A DNA stretch of 64,000 nt. Origin: Opitutaceae bacterium. GTDB lineage: Bacteria > Verrucomicrobiota > Verrucomicrobiia > Opitutales > Opitutaceae. The notes below the pieces were generated by a model that was not told the DNA's origin, did not search any database, and saw only the letters and a list, made by a program, of their open reading frames with translations. The position numbers and the translations under genes were made by a program. Positions 44,294 through 57,007 of this stretch are shown piece after piece. Position 1 is the stretch's first letter. Every line of letters begins with the position of its first letter. The stretch covers positions 62,001-126,000 of the forward strand of contig JAQUYL010000009.1 in NCBI GenBank assembly GCA_028691845.1. The letters run 5' to 3'.

Positions 44294-44760
44294 GATTAAG
44301 AAAAAAAGTGGTTCAAGTTAAGACGGCCCAAGGGCGCCGGGAACGGATTCTATGAAGCCGGTCCGGTAGTTTTCGTGTAGGTCGCACGTTGGATTAAAAT
44401 CGTGCCATGGCAAGACGAGGGTGACTGGGGCTTCCTGGCGGACACACCGCAGGGCGGGATCGGTACGGGTGGTTGCGGCCGGGCTCGGCGTCCGCCCAAG
44501 GTCGTGATCGCATCTGGCCTGCCCAGCCCGGCTCGCCCTGCCTGGCCGGCGCTTAATTGAAGAATCCCAGCATGCTCCAAGACATGCGGCAGTATTCACA
44601 ACCGCACGAGCACTGGCTTGCGCACCCGTCGGGGAACCATCGCTTCACTCTCTAACAGTCAAAACATCCCGCTCCCGCCGGACGGAGACCGCCGGGTCGG
44701 AGGCGGATTCGATTGTCGTGACGTTCCCTCGCGCGATCGTCGGCGTTGGCCGGCGCACCG
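44294..44760. other. 467-bp intergenic region, no gene supported
   Basis: A minus-strand frame at 44318-44599 ends with a protein-like stretch (TLVLPWHDFNPTCDLHEN), but its first half is low-complexity Arg/Ala/Gly. It could be a relic of a gene tail; I cannot name it. No promoter or terminator stands out. Confidence 0.4.
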
Positions 44761-45225
44761 TCAGGTGGTGACGAAATCAATCTCCTTCGGTTTCACAGCA
44801 CTGGCATAGTCATCGTAGGCCATCTTGATGACCTCGGTATGCGTGCCGGCGTTGAAGGCGATCTCCGACTCCGCAGCCAGATCAGCGGCCACATAGACGG
44901 GAAGGCTGTACAGGTTGCCGAAAGGCGGCATGGCACCGATTTCGCAGTCGGGGAAAGTGCTGCGGAACTCTTCTTCTGAAGCCAGTTTGATCTGATCGGT
45001 TTCCAGCAGTTCGCGCAGATCGGAAAGCACCAGCTTGCGATGCGCCGGCAACACGACCATGGCCATGGCGCCGTCGATCTTGACGATGACGGTCTTGGCA
45101 AAGTCACGGCCCGAGACGTGCACCGATGCTGCGACTTCCGGAGCAGTAAAAGCCGGGGAATGCTGAATGGTCACATATTTGATGCCGCGGCTGTTCAGGA
45201 ATTCTTTCAGCTTGGTTGCTGGCAT
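44761..45225 (-). CDS. YbaK/ProX-type aminoacyl-tRNA deacylase
   Basis: A 154-residue trans-editing enzyme that clears mischarged tRNA, such as Cys- or Ala-tRNA(Pro). The fold signature is present: a start at KLKEFLNSRGIKYVTIQHSPAFTA, then GRDFAKTVIVKIDGAMAMVVLPAHRK (with the lysine of the active site in the AKTV region) and DCEIGAMPPFGNLYSLPVYV (the GxxxPFG loop). A strong Shine-Dalgarno, AGGAGG about 7 nt before the ATG at 45225, fixes the start. It is on the same strand as, and 236 bp after, the AmrS gene. Confidence 0.93.
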   Translation of the reverse strand: MPATKLKEFLNSRGIKYVTIQHSPAFTAPEVAASVHVSGRDFAKTVIVKIDGAMAMVVLPAHRKLVLSDLRELLETDQIKLASEEEFRSTFPDCEIGAMPPFGNLYSLPVYVAADLAAESEIAFNAGTHTEVIKMAYDDYASAVKPKEIDFVTT

Positions 45226-45461
45226 AGACCGTCCTCCTGGTTGGTGGTTATTGGTGATGATATTTGTCGACAGGCCCTGGAGTTCAGGGCTCCCGTCGCC
45301 CACAAGTGTGAGTTTAGCTTTTCAGATCCGGATGTAAACACAGTTCCCCGCCAGGCGCCGGGGTGGGCGCAGCTTGGCTTATGGTCGCCTGGCGGATTCG
45401 TCCTTCCGGCGACCCACGGGAAAAGCACTCCGTGCGCTGGCGCGCACCGACAGCGGTGTGA

Positions 45462-46544
<1,083 letters not shown>

Positions 46545-46549
46545 AATGG

Positions 46550-47938
46550 CTAGTCCCCGGTCCCGGTGTTCGCCGCGTCCACAAAACTGCAGGCTGTGAA
46601 CCGCTGAATCGAACAAGGCTCATCGGGATTGATGCCGGCCTTGCGGCGGGCAACCGCGAGTTGCTGCTCAACAGTGTCAATGCCTGGGATGGCCGGCAGC
46701 AGCACGCCTTTACGCCCATCGCTGGTTGCCACCACCACGCCATAGACGGCCGGATTCAACTCCTCCGGCGACGCCACGGCCTCCGGTTCTTCCAGGACCG
46801 TCACACCCAGCCTCAAGCGGGAGAGCTCCGCGATCCGCACCGGTTGAAAACGGGGATCGTGGAAAGCTGCGGCTGCGGCATTCCGCCAAGTCTCCTGCAC
46901 CAGATCATCCTCCACCGGCAGGACAGTGCCCACGCAGCCGCGCAGTTCGCCGGTGGCGGTGCGCAGAGTGACAAAAACCCCGCGCCGTTGCGCCAGTTCA
47001 CCGACGGCGTGGTATGGCGATGCGGGTGCCCCGCCTTGAAACTTCGCTTCGATGGCGCGCCGGGCGACAGCCGGCAGCTCATGCCAGCGGGAGACGGCCC
47101 CGTCTTCGGTCAGGGTGTCTTCGTTCCGGCGTCGCCCCGGCTCAAAGAGAATCGCGACGCCGTAGCCGACTCCGAACGGGCCCTCGTAACTCAGCACTTC
47201 ATGCCCGTCCGTATGATAGCCGGCCACCGCCAGCGCCACGACGGTGGAGTCGACCGCATCCTCCGCCGCCAGCTCCTGCAAATCGGGATCGATACGCGGC
47301 ACCTCGGTGAAGGCGCCCTTCCGCAGCAGCGCTATGAAGGTCTCGTCAAACCGGTGCGCCTCGCGGTGATAGCCGCTGGGGGCCGAGTGGGTCAGACGGT
47401 GGCTCATGTCGCCGCTGGCGATAAAGGCGATCCGGCGGTCCAGGGCCTGCGCCGTGACGGCAATGGCCTGGCCGAGTTCGTCGAGCCCGCCCTCACCCGG
47501 GTAGTTCAGGCTCAAGATCACGGTGGGGCCCTTCCATCCCGCTGCGATGAGGTAGCACAGCGGCACGGTTGCGCCATGATCCAGCGGTTCGCCGGCAATG
47601 GCCCAGATGCGGAGTCCGCGAAGCTTCGCCTCCGTGGCAAGACGGTCAGCGAAGGTCCGATCCAGCGGCAGATCCACCCGGTCGGAGGGCGAACCGAATC
47701 TCTCGAGGGACCCGCGCAACCGCGGGGTCTGCCAGAGGCCGAAGGCGCCGGACTGCCGGGGAGAATGAGGCGAGATGAGCACCAGGGTATCCGGTTGCGC
47801 GTTCATGGTGTGCCTGGCGACTGTCGTCATGGCGTTGGCCGTGGCGCGGACGTGGGCGAGGTGTTCTCCTCCCACGCCGGGGACAAGAACCGGGGCGTGC
47901 GGAAGCAAACCTGCGAAAACTATGGGACGGTCGGTCAT
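46550..47938 (-). CDS. amrB-amrA: AmmeMemoRadiSam system proteins B and A fused (MEMO1-like plus AMMECR1-like)
   Basis: A 462-residue fusion. Residues 1-275 are MEMO1/AmrB, related to extradiol dioxygenases without their chemistry proven: FAGLLPHAPVLVPGVGG, TLVLISPHSPRQSGAFG, LDHGATVPLCYL, FIASGDMSHRLT. Residues 290-462 are AMMECR1/AmrA: FVTLRTATGELRGCVGTVLP and AAAAFHDPRFQPVRIAELSRLRLGVTVL. The LRGCVG motif is the AMMECR1 signature. A ribosome-binding site (AAGGGGG) precedes ATG 47938, and a promoter (TTGGCG-17-TATATT) lies 19-47 bp upstream. Partner AmrS follows directly. Confidence 0.95.
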   Translation of the reverse strand: MTDRPIVFAGLLPHAPVLVPGVGGEHLAHVRATANAMTTVARHTMNAQPDTLVLISPHSPRQSGAFGLWQTPRLRGSLERFGSPSDRVDLPLDRTFADRLATEAKLRGLRIWAIAGEPLDHGATVPLCYLIAAGWKGPTVILSLNYPGEGGLDELGQAIAVTAQALDRRIAFIASGDMSHRLTHSAPSGYHREAHRFDETFIALLRKGAFTEVPRIDPDLQELAAEDAVDSTVVALAVAGYHTDGHEVLSYEGPFGVGYGVAILFEPGRRRNEDTLTEDGAVSRWHELPAVARRAIEAKFQGGAPASPYHAVGELAQRRGVFVTLRTATGELRGCVGTVLPVEDDLVQETWRNAAAAAFHDPRFQPVRIAELSRLRLGVTVLEEPEAVASPEELNPAVYGVVVATSDGRKGVLLPAIPGIDTVEQQLAVARRKAGINPDEPCSIQRFTACSFVDAANTGTGD

Positions 47939-47956
47939 TTGGACCCCCTTTTCTAT

Positions 47957-47985
47957 AATATATGAGGTAGCTCGGCGTTCGCCAA
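47957..47985 (-). promoter_or_regulatory. sigma-70-type promoter for the amrBA-amrS operon
   Basis: On the minus strand, -35 TTGGCG (47985-47980), a 17-bp spacer and -10 TATATT (47962-47957), within a locally AT-rich patch of otherwise GC-rich sequence. The -10 ends 18 bp before the ATG. Confidence 0.55.
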
Positions 47986-48042
47986 GCAGAGTTTGCGCGG
48001 AGCCAGCGATACTTCCAAAGTAAGCGTCCGGGTTTTCGGCGT

Positions 48043-48771
48043 TCACACGCCGTCGCCGCCCAGTGGGACCACATGGGCCTGCGGAACCTGCCGGTCGATG
48101 GCCTCCCGGGCCAGATTGTACCAATGCCGGCAGCGGTCCAGAATAAGGCTGTCGGCCGTGGCCACGATCTCATCGCTGTCGGCGAGAACGGCATCGGGAT
48201 CCGGCACGAGTTCGATCTGCCACGGCCAGCCGCGGCGGGCGGCGAGGTCCGCCATGATCGTCTTCAGCCGGCCGCTGTTCGAGACAGGTCGGTCGAGGAG
48301 CCAATGCCACGAGGTCGAACCGCAGGCGGCCGTCATGCCGCCGAGCAATTCCAGCGCGGGCAGGGTTTCAGCGACCTTGCGATAGGTGCCGTGCATGCTG
48401 GCGATGTCGCGATAGGTCCCGTCGCCGGCGGCCAGGATCACTCCGCCGCCAAGAGCCACCTCGACGGTCGTGAGCACATTATAGCCGTCGAGCCACAGCG
48501 TGCGACCGGCCAATGCGTCGGTCGCCACGCGGCGGGTCTGCCGGTCGGCGCGAAGGGCATCAGGGCAGGCGCACCGCTCGACGGCCTCGCGTTGTCGTGC
48601 CGTGAGTTGGTGGCGGTCACCGACGAGCTTCAGCGCGGACTTGGCCGCATAGTTGCGGCTCAACAGCCAGCACAAGTCTGCCGTCGCCTGCTGCAGAGTG
48701 GGCCAGGCGGGCGGGGCGAAAAGCCGGGCGTCCTCCGGATGCGGACCGCGATGAATGCGTGAATCGGGCAC
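48043..48771 (-). CDS. DUF434 domain-containing protein
   Basis: A 242-residue conserved protein. The N-terminal DUF434 pattern is visible as ALKLVGDRHQLTARQREAVERCAC, followed by LWLDGYNVLTTVEVALGGGVILAAGDGTYRDIASMHGTYRK (the DUF5616-like core, reminiscent of a PIN-like or nucleotidyl-binding fold with DGYN). Its function is unknown. The family is mostly archaeal and often sits near AMMECR1/Memo genes, which is also the case here (104 bp upstream of amrBA). GTG at 48771 is the start used; it lies 23 bp after the PEBP gene. Confidence 0.85.
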   Translation of the reverse strand: MPDSRIHRGPHPEDARLFAPPAWPTLQQATADLCWLLSRNYAAKSALKLVGDRHQLTARQREAVERCACPDALRADRQTRRVATDALAGRTLWLDGYNVLTTVEVALGGGVILAAGDGTYRDIASMHGTYRKVAETLPALELLGGMTAACGSTSWHWLLDRPVSNSGRLKTIMADLAARRGWPWQIELVPDPDAVLADSDEIVATADSLILDRCRHWYNLAREAIDRQVPQAHVVPLGGDGV

Positions 48772-48794
48772 GCTTCACCTCGCGTTCCTTCGGT

Positions 48795-49364
48795 TCATCG
48801 CGCCCTCTGGTAGGTGCCCATCAGTTGCGCCTCGGCCAGGACGTGGCCAGCAATCGCGCGCAGCACGGCGGCCTTGGTTGCCCGGGGCGGCAACAATAAC
48901 CTGGCGTCCAAGGCATAGAGGCGGAAAAAATAACGGTGTGGTTTGCCGGTCGGCGGATATGGCCCTCCGTAACCGACCTTCCCGAAGTCGTTCATTCCCT
49001 GCTTCGCGCCATCGGGGAGCGTGTCGCGCGGGGCGACGTGCTCCGGCAATCCGTCCGCCGTCGGGGCCAGGTCGTAAATCACCCAATGCACCCAATCACC
49101 CGCCGGAGCATCCGGATCATCACAGATCAGAGCAAAACCCTTGGTTCCGGCGGGAGCGCCGTTCCATTGCAAAGGCGGCGACACATCGGCGCCCTCACCG
49201 GTGTATTTCGCCGGAATCGGTTGCTGCGCGGCAAACGCTGCACTCGTCAATTTCATCACACTCTTCTCCTTTCCAGAATGGCCCGCTTCGTCGGCCCGCA
49301 GGCATCCGGTCGCGCAGACTGTTGCGGCCAGCCAGGGCAAGCACCGGCACCAGATTGCATTCAT
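48795..49364 (-). CDS. PEBP-family protein (YbhB/YbcL-like), probably exported
   Basis: A 189-residue phosphatidylethanolamine-binding-like protein. The YbhB signature is complete: AAQQPIPAKYTGEGADVSPPLQWNGAP, LICDDPDAPAGDWVHWVIYDLAP (DPD-P and the binding-pocket HW), and GYGGPYPPTGKPHRYFFRLYALD (GPxPPxGxxHRY). From the ATG at 49364 a 25-residue hydrophobic leader with a lipobox-like ATGC precedes the domain. A second start at 49256 (ATGAAATTG) has a better ribosome-binding site (AAGGAG). So the protein may exist as exported or cytoplasmic forms. Confidence 0.9.
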   Translation of the reverse strand: MNAIWCRCLPWLAATVCATGCLRADEAGHSGKEKSVMKLTSAAFAAQQPIPAKYTGEGADVSPPLQWNGAPAGTKGFALICDDPDAPAGDWVHWVIYDLAPTADGLPEHVAPRDTLPDGAKQGMNDFGKVGYGGPYPPTGKPHRYFFRLYALDARLLLPPRATKAAVLRAIAGHVLAEAQLMGTYQRAR

Positions 49365-49411
49365 GATTTTAGCCGTTTGCTGCGCACTGGGCCCGACGGT
49401 GGCCGGGCCTC

Positions 49412-49897
49412 TCAGGTTTTGTAGCCGATTTGACGCAGGAAGTTTTTGCGCCAGGCGATGTCTGCTTCGCCTTCCACACCCTTGGGGGATGAACCGTCGA
49501 TCACGCCGAGGATGCCGCGGCCTTGTTCGCTCACTGCCACGATGACCTCGGTGGGGTTGGCCGTCGCGCAGAAGATGCGGCACACCTCCGGCACGGTTTT
49601 CAGGGCGTTGAGCACGTTGACGGGGAAGAAGCCCTCGCCGAGAAAAACGATGAAGGTGTGGCCGGCACCGAGGCTCAGCGCGTTTCTCTTGGCCAATTCG
49701 GTCATGGCGGCATCGGTGCCCGACCAGCGGACGAGGCATTTCCCCGAGGCCTCGCAGAACGCCAGGCCAAACTTGATGCCCGGCACGGCGCCCGCCAGCG
49801 CCTCGTGCACGTCCTCGACCGTCTTGATGAAATGGGTCTGCCCGAGAATGAAGTTGATGGCTTCCGGTTTCTCTATCCTGACGGTCGTCAGTTGCAT
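49412..49897 (-). CDS. adenosine-specific kinase (DUF355 family)
   Basis: A 161-residue protein of the family named after a Pyrobaculum adenosine-specific kinase. The signature blocks are INFILGQTHFIKTVEDVHEALA, KFGLAFCEASGKCLVRWSG, HTFIVFLGEGFFPVNVLNALKTVPEVCRIFCATANPTEVIVA and GRGILGVIDGSSPKGVE. Known members are small, mostly archaeal and rare in bacteria. It is the first gene of a one-strand block that continues with PEBP, DUF434 and the AmmeMemoRadiSam genes. The spacing of 47 bp to the PEBP gene suggests co-transcription. Confidence 0.93.
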   Translation of the reverse strand: MQLTTVRIEKPEAINFILGQTHFIKTVEDVHEALAGAVPGIKFGLAFCEASGKCLVRWSGTDAAMTELAKRNALSLGAGHTFIVFLGEGFFPVNVLNALKTVPEVCRIFCATANPTEVIVAVSEQGRGILGVIDGSSPKGVEGEADIAWRKNFLRQIGYKT

Positions 49898-50144
49898 CGT
49901 CGGTTTCTTTTCTTTGGTTGGTGTTGACCCCTGCCGGCGCGCCGCGGCGCCTACTGCTGATAGTGTGATTTCACCGGCCGGGAAGTAAACGGCGAAAACG
50001 AATTGTTTGACCTGAGCCGGTGCCCTCCGATCGCAGGAATGATGACTGCTGGAGAGGCTGTCAGGATACCTCAGAAATTGCCCGATTCCCCCGGCGGCGG
50101 GATTTTCCAGTAAAGCACTCCGTTGGGCGTGGCCCGGCTTCCAC

Positions 50145-51305
50145 TCAGGGAGCGACGATTACCGGCAGTCCGACCCACGCGACGTCGAGCAGGGTCAGCG
50201 CGTCCCAGTTGGCGAGGCGGAAGCAACCATGGGACTCGGTGCGCCCCACCTTTTCGGGATCCGGTGTGCCGTGGATGCCGTAGCCCGGCTGGTCGAGGCC
50301 AATCCAGGCAACGCCCACCGGGTTGTTGGGGCCCGGCGGCACGACCAAGCGCCGGGCCAGCTGCCGGCCTTCCTGCGACTCGGGAAACACCGCCGGGTCG
50401 AAGGTGTAGTCCGGGTTTGGTATGATTACCGTCACATGCAGTTCCCCAACCGGGCGCTTTTCGACATTGCGCGCAATACTCACCGGAAAGTGAACGATCA
50501 GTGCGTCGTTTTCGTCGCGCGCTTCGAGGACGTTGTCCGCCAGTCGCACATACAGACAGACGGCCTTCGTGCGCGGTGAGACAACCCCGAGTGCGGGCAC
50601 GGTCAGCTCCGTGCCGGGGATGATCTTGTCCCAATTCACGTCCGGATTGAGCTGAAGGAGCAATTTCGGATGGGCGTGCGCACGTTCAGCCACCAGTTCG
50701 AGTACGGTCTCATAGTCGAGCGCGCTTTGCTGCGACTTGCCCAACCAGGTTGGACTTAGCGGCTGCAGACGCGCCAAGTCCTCTGCGGACACCACATACT
50801 GGGTTAACGGCGGGGCTGCGAGTTCGAGCCGGGGGCGCGTGAGGTCGTCCAGCCGCCCGGTCACGCTCAAGCCCTCGTTCTCCTGGAAAGCCCGCAGTGC
50901 CCTCACTGTCTGGACGCCGGCGATGCCATCAATTGAGCCGCAGGAATACACTTGCCGGGCCAGCGCGATTTGTGCCTCGAACCACGAGGTCACAGGTCGC
51001 GGGTAAACGTCGAACTGCAGGGGCGCGGCGGTCGTTTTCGACAGCGCACCCGATCTGGCTTTGCCGGCGGAGGCCGGAGTTGGGCGGGATTTCCCGTCCG
51101 TCCCAGCCTTCGGTCCTGGTTGGGCGGCGGGGTCGACGGCCGCGGCGGCTGGCGGTTTGGCCCATACCGTCTGTCTGCCCTCCTTGGATTTGGTCATATG
51201 ACGCGTGACAAACAGGGAGAGGAACATCACCACGGCGCCGGCAAGCAGTGTCAGGATTATAAGGCGGCGAAACGCCGGAGGAGGCGCTGGGGGCGGGAGA
51301 GACAT
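50145..51305 (-). CDS. L,D-transpeptidase (YkuD domain) with peptidoglycan-binding domain
   Basis: A 386-residue cell-wall enzyme that crosslinks peptidoglycan or attaches proteins to it. An N-terminal membrane anchor lies at residues 14-33 (LIILTLLAGAVVMFLSLFV). A Pro/Ala-rich linker follows to residue 85. A PG_binding_1 domain (IDGIAGVQTVRALRAFQENEGLSVTGRLDD) and a LysM-like segment (LLLQLNPDVNWDKIIPGTELTVPAL) come next. The C-terminal YkuD domain ends with the catalytic HGTPDPEKVGRTESHGCFRLAN (SHGCxR). Start at 51305 fits the membrane anchor. It is alone on its strand locally. Confidence 0.94.
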   Translation of the reverse strand: MSLPPPAPPPAFRRLIILTLLAGAVVMFLSLFVTRHMTKSKEGRQTVWAKPPAAAAVDPAAQPGPKAGTDGKSRPTPASAGKARSGALSKTTAAPLQFDVYPRPVTSWFEAQIALARQVYSCGSIDGIAGVQTVRALRAFQENEGLSVTGRLDDLTRPRLELAAPPLTQYVVSAEDLARLQPLSPTWLGKSQQSALDYETVLELVAERAHAHPKLLLQLNPDVNWDKIIPGTELTVPALGVVSPRTKAVCLYVRLADNVLEARDENDALIVHFPVSIARNVEKRPVGELHVTVIIPNPDYTFDPAVFPESQEGRQLARRLVVPPGPNNPVGVAWIGLDQPGYGIHGTPDPEKVGRTESHGCFRLANWDALTLLDVAWVGLPVIVAP

Positions 51306-51405
51306 GGGAACGGGACCAATATAATTATGGATCCATGACCACCGTCGTCGAGTCGCAGACGACCGTTCCACCGACTGCTGGGCAGATTTCAGGCTGCCCG
51401 GGAGG

Positions 51406-51810
51406 CTAAAACTCGGCCAGCAGCTGCCTCAGTTCGGAAATGATGATGGGTTTGGGCAGGACCAGGTCCACCTTCAGTTGCAGGTAGACATCGTTTACGT
51501 CCTCGTCGATTTCGGAACTGAAGATGAAAATCTTGCCGCGAAACGCCATGCGGCGCAGTTCCCGGACCACTTCCAGACCGTTCATCTTGGGCATGTGGTG
51601 GTCGCTGATGAAGAGGTCGAATCCCGCGGGGTCCTCCTTGATTCGGGCGAGGGCGGCGGCGCCATCCGCGAAACTTTCCACGGTATGCCCGTCGCGACCC
51701 AGTGAATGCCGGACAATATCGCAGAGTTCCTGCAAGTCGTCCACGTGCAGAATGTGCAGGGTCTTCCGCTGAGCCGCACTGGATTTTTGCATGGGGATTG
51801 GACTGTTCAT
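51406..51810 (-). CDS. single-domain response regulator
   Basis: A 134-residue receiver domain without an output domain. The acidic pair D24-D25, phosphoacceptor D70 (FDLFISDHHMPKMNG), S98-S99 region (FIFSSE) and K120 (LVLPKPI) are all in place, so phosphorylation is expected. It is of the CheY/Spo0F type. No histidine kinase is adjacent. The start at 51810 is first in frame; an ATG at 51792 is also possible. Confidence 0.92.
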   Translation of the reverse strand: MNSPIPMQKSSAAQRKTLHILHVDDLQELCDIVRHSLGRDGHTVESFADGAAALARIKEDPAGFDLFISDHHMPKMNGLEVVRELRRMAFRGKIFIFSSEIDEDVNDVYLQLKVDLVLPKPIIISELRQLLAEF

Positions 51811-51900
51811 TCGGAACTAGATATGGCCAAAACCAAAGAATTGCACGCACGGTCTATCGACGGGCGGTCAAGAAGATGTGAAATGCACTCCTGGACCCGC

Positions 51901-52425
51901 CTACGCCTTGGCCAAGCAGCAGTGCTTGTATTTCTTGCCGCTGCCGCACGGGCAGGGGCTGTTGCGGCCGACTTTGGGATGGGTGGATTTCACCGGGGCC
52001 GGACCTTGGCGGACCGGGCGCACGAAATACCACGTGCCGTTTACTTGCTTAAACTCGGACTTCTCGTGCATCACCTGCTCGCCCCCTTCGGCCTGATAAT
52101 AGGCCGAAAAATCCACGTAGGCCGTGTCGGGATTGGGGCCGGCGTCGTGCGCATGGATGACCAGGCGAGTCCAGACGACGGGGGAGGAGGTTTCGGGTTC
52201 TTCAACGTAAGGCAGGTGCGCCGTTGAAAGGTAGGTGCGGTGCAGATGACGAGCATGCCGTATCGCATGGGCGGTAAACCGGGACCGCATGAGCAGCTCC
52301 GCATTGGCCGCGGGACGTTGTCCGGCGATGATCGGCTCGCAACAAGCGGCGAACGTTTGGCCGCTGCCGCAAGGGCAGGGGGAGTCGGGTTGCGGGGGCG
52401 CGAGGCCGGCGGGCTGGTTCGTCAT
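51901..52425 (-). CDS. YchJ-family protein with two SEC-C motifs
   Basis: A 174-residue protein. An N-terminal SEC-C zinc motif ([16 protein letters not shown]) and a C-terminal SEC-C motif ([18 protein letters not shown]) flank a YchJ domain (NTF2-like; [29 protein letters not shown] type). This is the arrangement of E. coli YchJ. The SEC-C zinc finger binds SecB or ribosomes in SecA, so a link to protein export is possible but not shown. ATG at 52425 is preferred. Confidence 0.92.
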   Translation of the reverse strand: MTNQPAGLAPPQPDSPCPCGSGQTFAACCEPIIAGQRPAANAELLMRSRFTAHAIRHARHLHRTYLSTAHLPYVEEPETSSPVVWTRLVIHAHDAGPNPDTAYVDFSAYYQAEGGEQVMHEKSEFKQVNGTWYFVRPVRQGPAPVKSTHPKVGRNSPCPCGSGKKYKHCCLAKA

Positions 52426-52698
52426 GCGCGCAGTCCTAGACGAGCGCAGAGGCAAGGCGAGCCTGAACCCGAGGACGGCCGCCGTTGCTGGCGGATTTTC
52501 ACGAAGAAGGGCATGAATGAAGCGTCGGGTGGGAGTGACACGGTTCACTCCCTGTGCCCTGTGGGACTCGCTGGTTAGTCCTCAGCCGGCTCGCAGTCGA
52601 GAAGAGGGGCGAACCAGTGTCCGGTCGCGCCAGAATTAGGATCGGGAATTCAGAAAATCATAGGATCGAACATTCCCGGGTTTCTGAGAACCAACTTT

Positions 52699-55428
<2,730 letters not shown>

Positions 55429-55441
55429 GGGAGACGCGGGG

Positions 55442-56515
55442 TCAGGCGATGGACAGTGGCTCCAGGCCGCTGAGGCGCAGGGCGGAGGGGAGCGTCGGCA
55501 GCGGGCGCGGCCGGTGCGCCTTCATGGCGCGGGCGATCTCCCCGATGTGCTCCGGCGTGGAGCCGCAGCAGCCGCCGACAATGTTGAGCCAGCCGTTGGC
55601 GGCGAACTCGGCCAGGATGTGCGCCATGTCGCAGGGCGTCTCGTCGTAGCCTCCGAAGGCATTCGGCAGGCCGGCGTTTGGATAGCAGCTGATGAAGCAT
55701 TCGGCGCGGCCGGCCAGCTCCTCGATGAAGGGGCGCATTTGCCTGCCGCCGAGCGCGCAGTTGATGCCGACGCTGAACGGGTGGGCGTGCCGGACGGAGT
55801 GGTAGAAGGCGCCGACGGTCTGGCCTGAGAGCGTGCGGCCGGAATTGTCGGTGATGGTAACGGAAATCATCAGCGGCAGCGCGGTGCCGAGCTCGTCGAA
55901 CAACTGCTGGATGGCGAAGATCGCGGCCTTGGCATTGAGCGTGTCGAAGATCGTCTCGACGAGCAGCAGTTCGGCGCCCCCGGCGACAAGGCTGCTCGCC
56001 TGCTCGTAATAGGCGGCGACCAACTCGTCGAAGGTCACGGCGCGAAAACCGGGCCGGTTCACGTCGGGCGAGAGCGAGGCCGTGCGATTGGTGGGGCCGA
56101 GCGCGCCGGCGACGAAGATGCGCCGGCCGAACTGCGCCTCGCCGCGGCGGGCGGCGCGCACGCAGATTTCCGCCGCAGCGCGGTTCATGTCGGCCACGAA
56201 CGGCTCCATCCGGTAGTCGGCCTGGGAAATGCGCGTGCTGTTGAAGGTGTTCGTCGAGACGATGTCTGCGCCGGCCTCGATGTAGCGGTAGTGGATGCTT
56301 TCAACCAGGTCCGGCTGCGTCAGGCAGAGGACGTCGTTGTCGCCCTTCAGGTCGTGGGGGTGGTGGTGGAACCGGTCGCCGCGAAAGGCCGCCTCGTCGG
56401 GCTTGTGCGCCTGCACCATGGTGCCCTTGGGACCCTCAAGAATAATGATGCGCCGGGCCAGCAGGATGCGCAGTTCGGCGGCAGCGGAGATTTGATGAGT
56501 GGAAAGGGCGGGCAT
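55442..56515 (-). CDS. metH: methionine synthase, homocysteine S-methyltransferase module of a split MetH
   Basis: A 357-residue zinc-dependent module that binds homocysteine. [25 protein letters not shown] is the N-terminus of the domain (usually DGAMGT). [33 protein letters not shown] and [17 protein letters not shown] follow. The zinc ligands are in [10 protein letters not shown] and [10 protein letters not shown]. It acts with the downstream protein to move the methyl group from methylcobalamin. The two genes are 13 bp apart, so this is one operon split at the natural domain border. It is divergent from a cobalamin-riboswitch-controlled btuB. Confidence 0.95.
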   Translation of the reverse strand: MPALSTHQISAAAELRILLARRIIILEGPKGTMVQAHKPDEAAFRGDRFHHHPHDLKGDNDVLCLTQPDLVESIHYRYIEAGADIVSTNTFNSTRISQADYRMEPFVADMNRAAAEICVRAARRGEAQFGRRIFVAGALGPTNRTASLSPDVNRPGFRAVTFDELVAAYYEQASSLVAGGAELLLVETIFDTLNAKAAIFAIQQLFDELGTALPLMISVTITDNSGRTLSGQTVGAFYHSVRHAHPFSVGINCALGGRQMRPFIEELAGRAECFISCYPNAGLPNAFGGYDETPCDMAHILAEFAANGWLNIVGGCCGSTPEHIGEIARAMKAHRPRPLPTLPSALRLSGLEPLSIA

Positions 56516-56522
56516 GAAAATT

Positions 56523-56548
56523 ATCGTATATTTATATCAGGATACGAT
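56523..56548. promoter_or_regulatory. inverted repeat at the metH start, candidate operator
   Basis: ATCGTAT and ATACGAT are perfect 7-bp arms with a 12-nt AT-rich spacer. The repeat is 8 bp upstream of the metH ATG, overlapping what should be the core promoter or leader. No second copy was seen. Confidence 0.4.
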
Positions 56549-56666
56549 GATATGATATTTGCAAGACCGGGATTTAAAGGTAAACAACAATGCGGCGGAG
56601 GGGGCACAACGCAAGCGGCGGCGAAGTTTACACTTGCCGGCGGAAAAGCGCAGGATGATTGATTAA

Positions 56667-56812
56667 TCGTCTGAGGTTCTTTTTCAGCCAGATCCAAAGG
56701 ATCAGGGAAGGCCGTGAAATTCGGCAACAGTAGCGCTGCGGTAACGCATCACAAACCCTTACCGCGCCGGCAGGCGGCGCGGGCAAAGTCAATCGACCGT
56801 CGGTGAAGACGA
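56667..56812 (+). promoter_or_regulatory. cobalamin (B12) riboswitch upstream of btuB
   Basis: About 146 nt on the plus strand. Closing stem P1 pairs TCGTCT (56667-56672) with AGACGA (56807-56812). A GATCC/GGATC hairpin leads to the conserved AGGGAA (56704-56709). Next is the GCCG-TGAAATT-CGGC stem-loop (56711-56725), which corresponds to the box GxxGGTGxAAxTCC. Then AGCGCTGCGGTAAC (56732-56745) matches the B12-box core (cf. E. coli btuB CGCAGCGGTAAGG). AAAGTCAATCGACCG near 56785-56799 matches the closing GGAAGTCAGxAGACC region. A GACGAC-ATGG-GTCGTC hairpin follows the aptamer. The gene downstream is btuB, the classical target. Confidence 0.85.
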
Positions 56813-57007
56813 AGGGGGAGGCAGCGGCGACGACATGGGTCGTCCCGCGGGAAATGCGGAGTCCGAATATCTGACTGCGGAGACTCACCACGCCGGCGCG
56901 GATGCGCGTGTCGGCGACAAACCTTCATCGCATCAATGAAGGGTGGGAGTGGATGCGCGCGGCTCGCCCCGTGCCGGTCTGCTCTTGCCGACAATCCGAG
57001 CCAACTC

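Noticed and set aside
42737..44299. 520-codon open frame antisense to the M3 peptidase
   Set aside because: High-GC shadow frame; no family resemblance, and the sense strand encodes a complete metallopeptidase with HEFGH.
44318..44599. 93-codon minus-strand frame between the M3 peptidase and YbaK genes
   Set aside because: Only the last third looks protein-like; no homologue recognised and no start signals.
34990..44630. Shared 12-mer GCTTGCGCACCC in two intergenic regions (near 35000 and 44620), each close to an ACAACCGCA
   Set aside because: Too short; matches of this length are expected by chance in 64 kb of GC-rich DNA.
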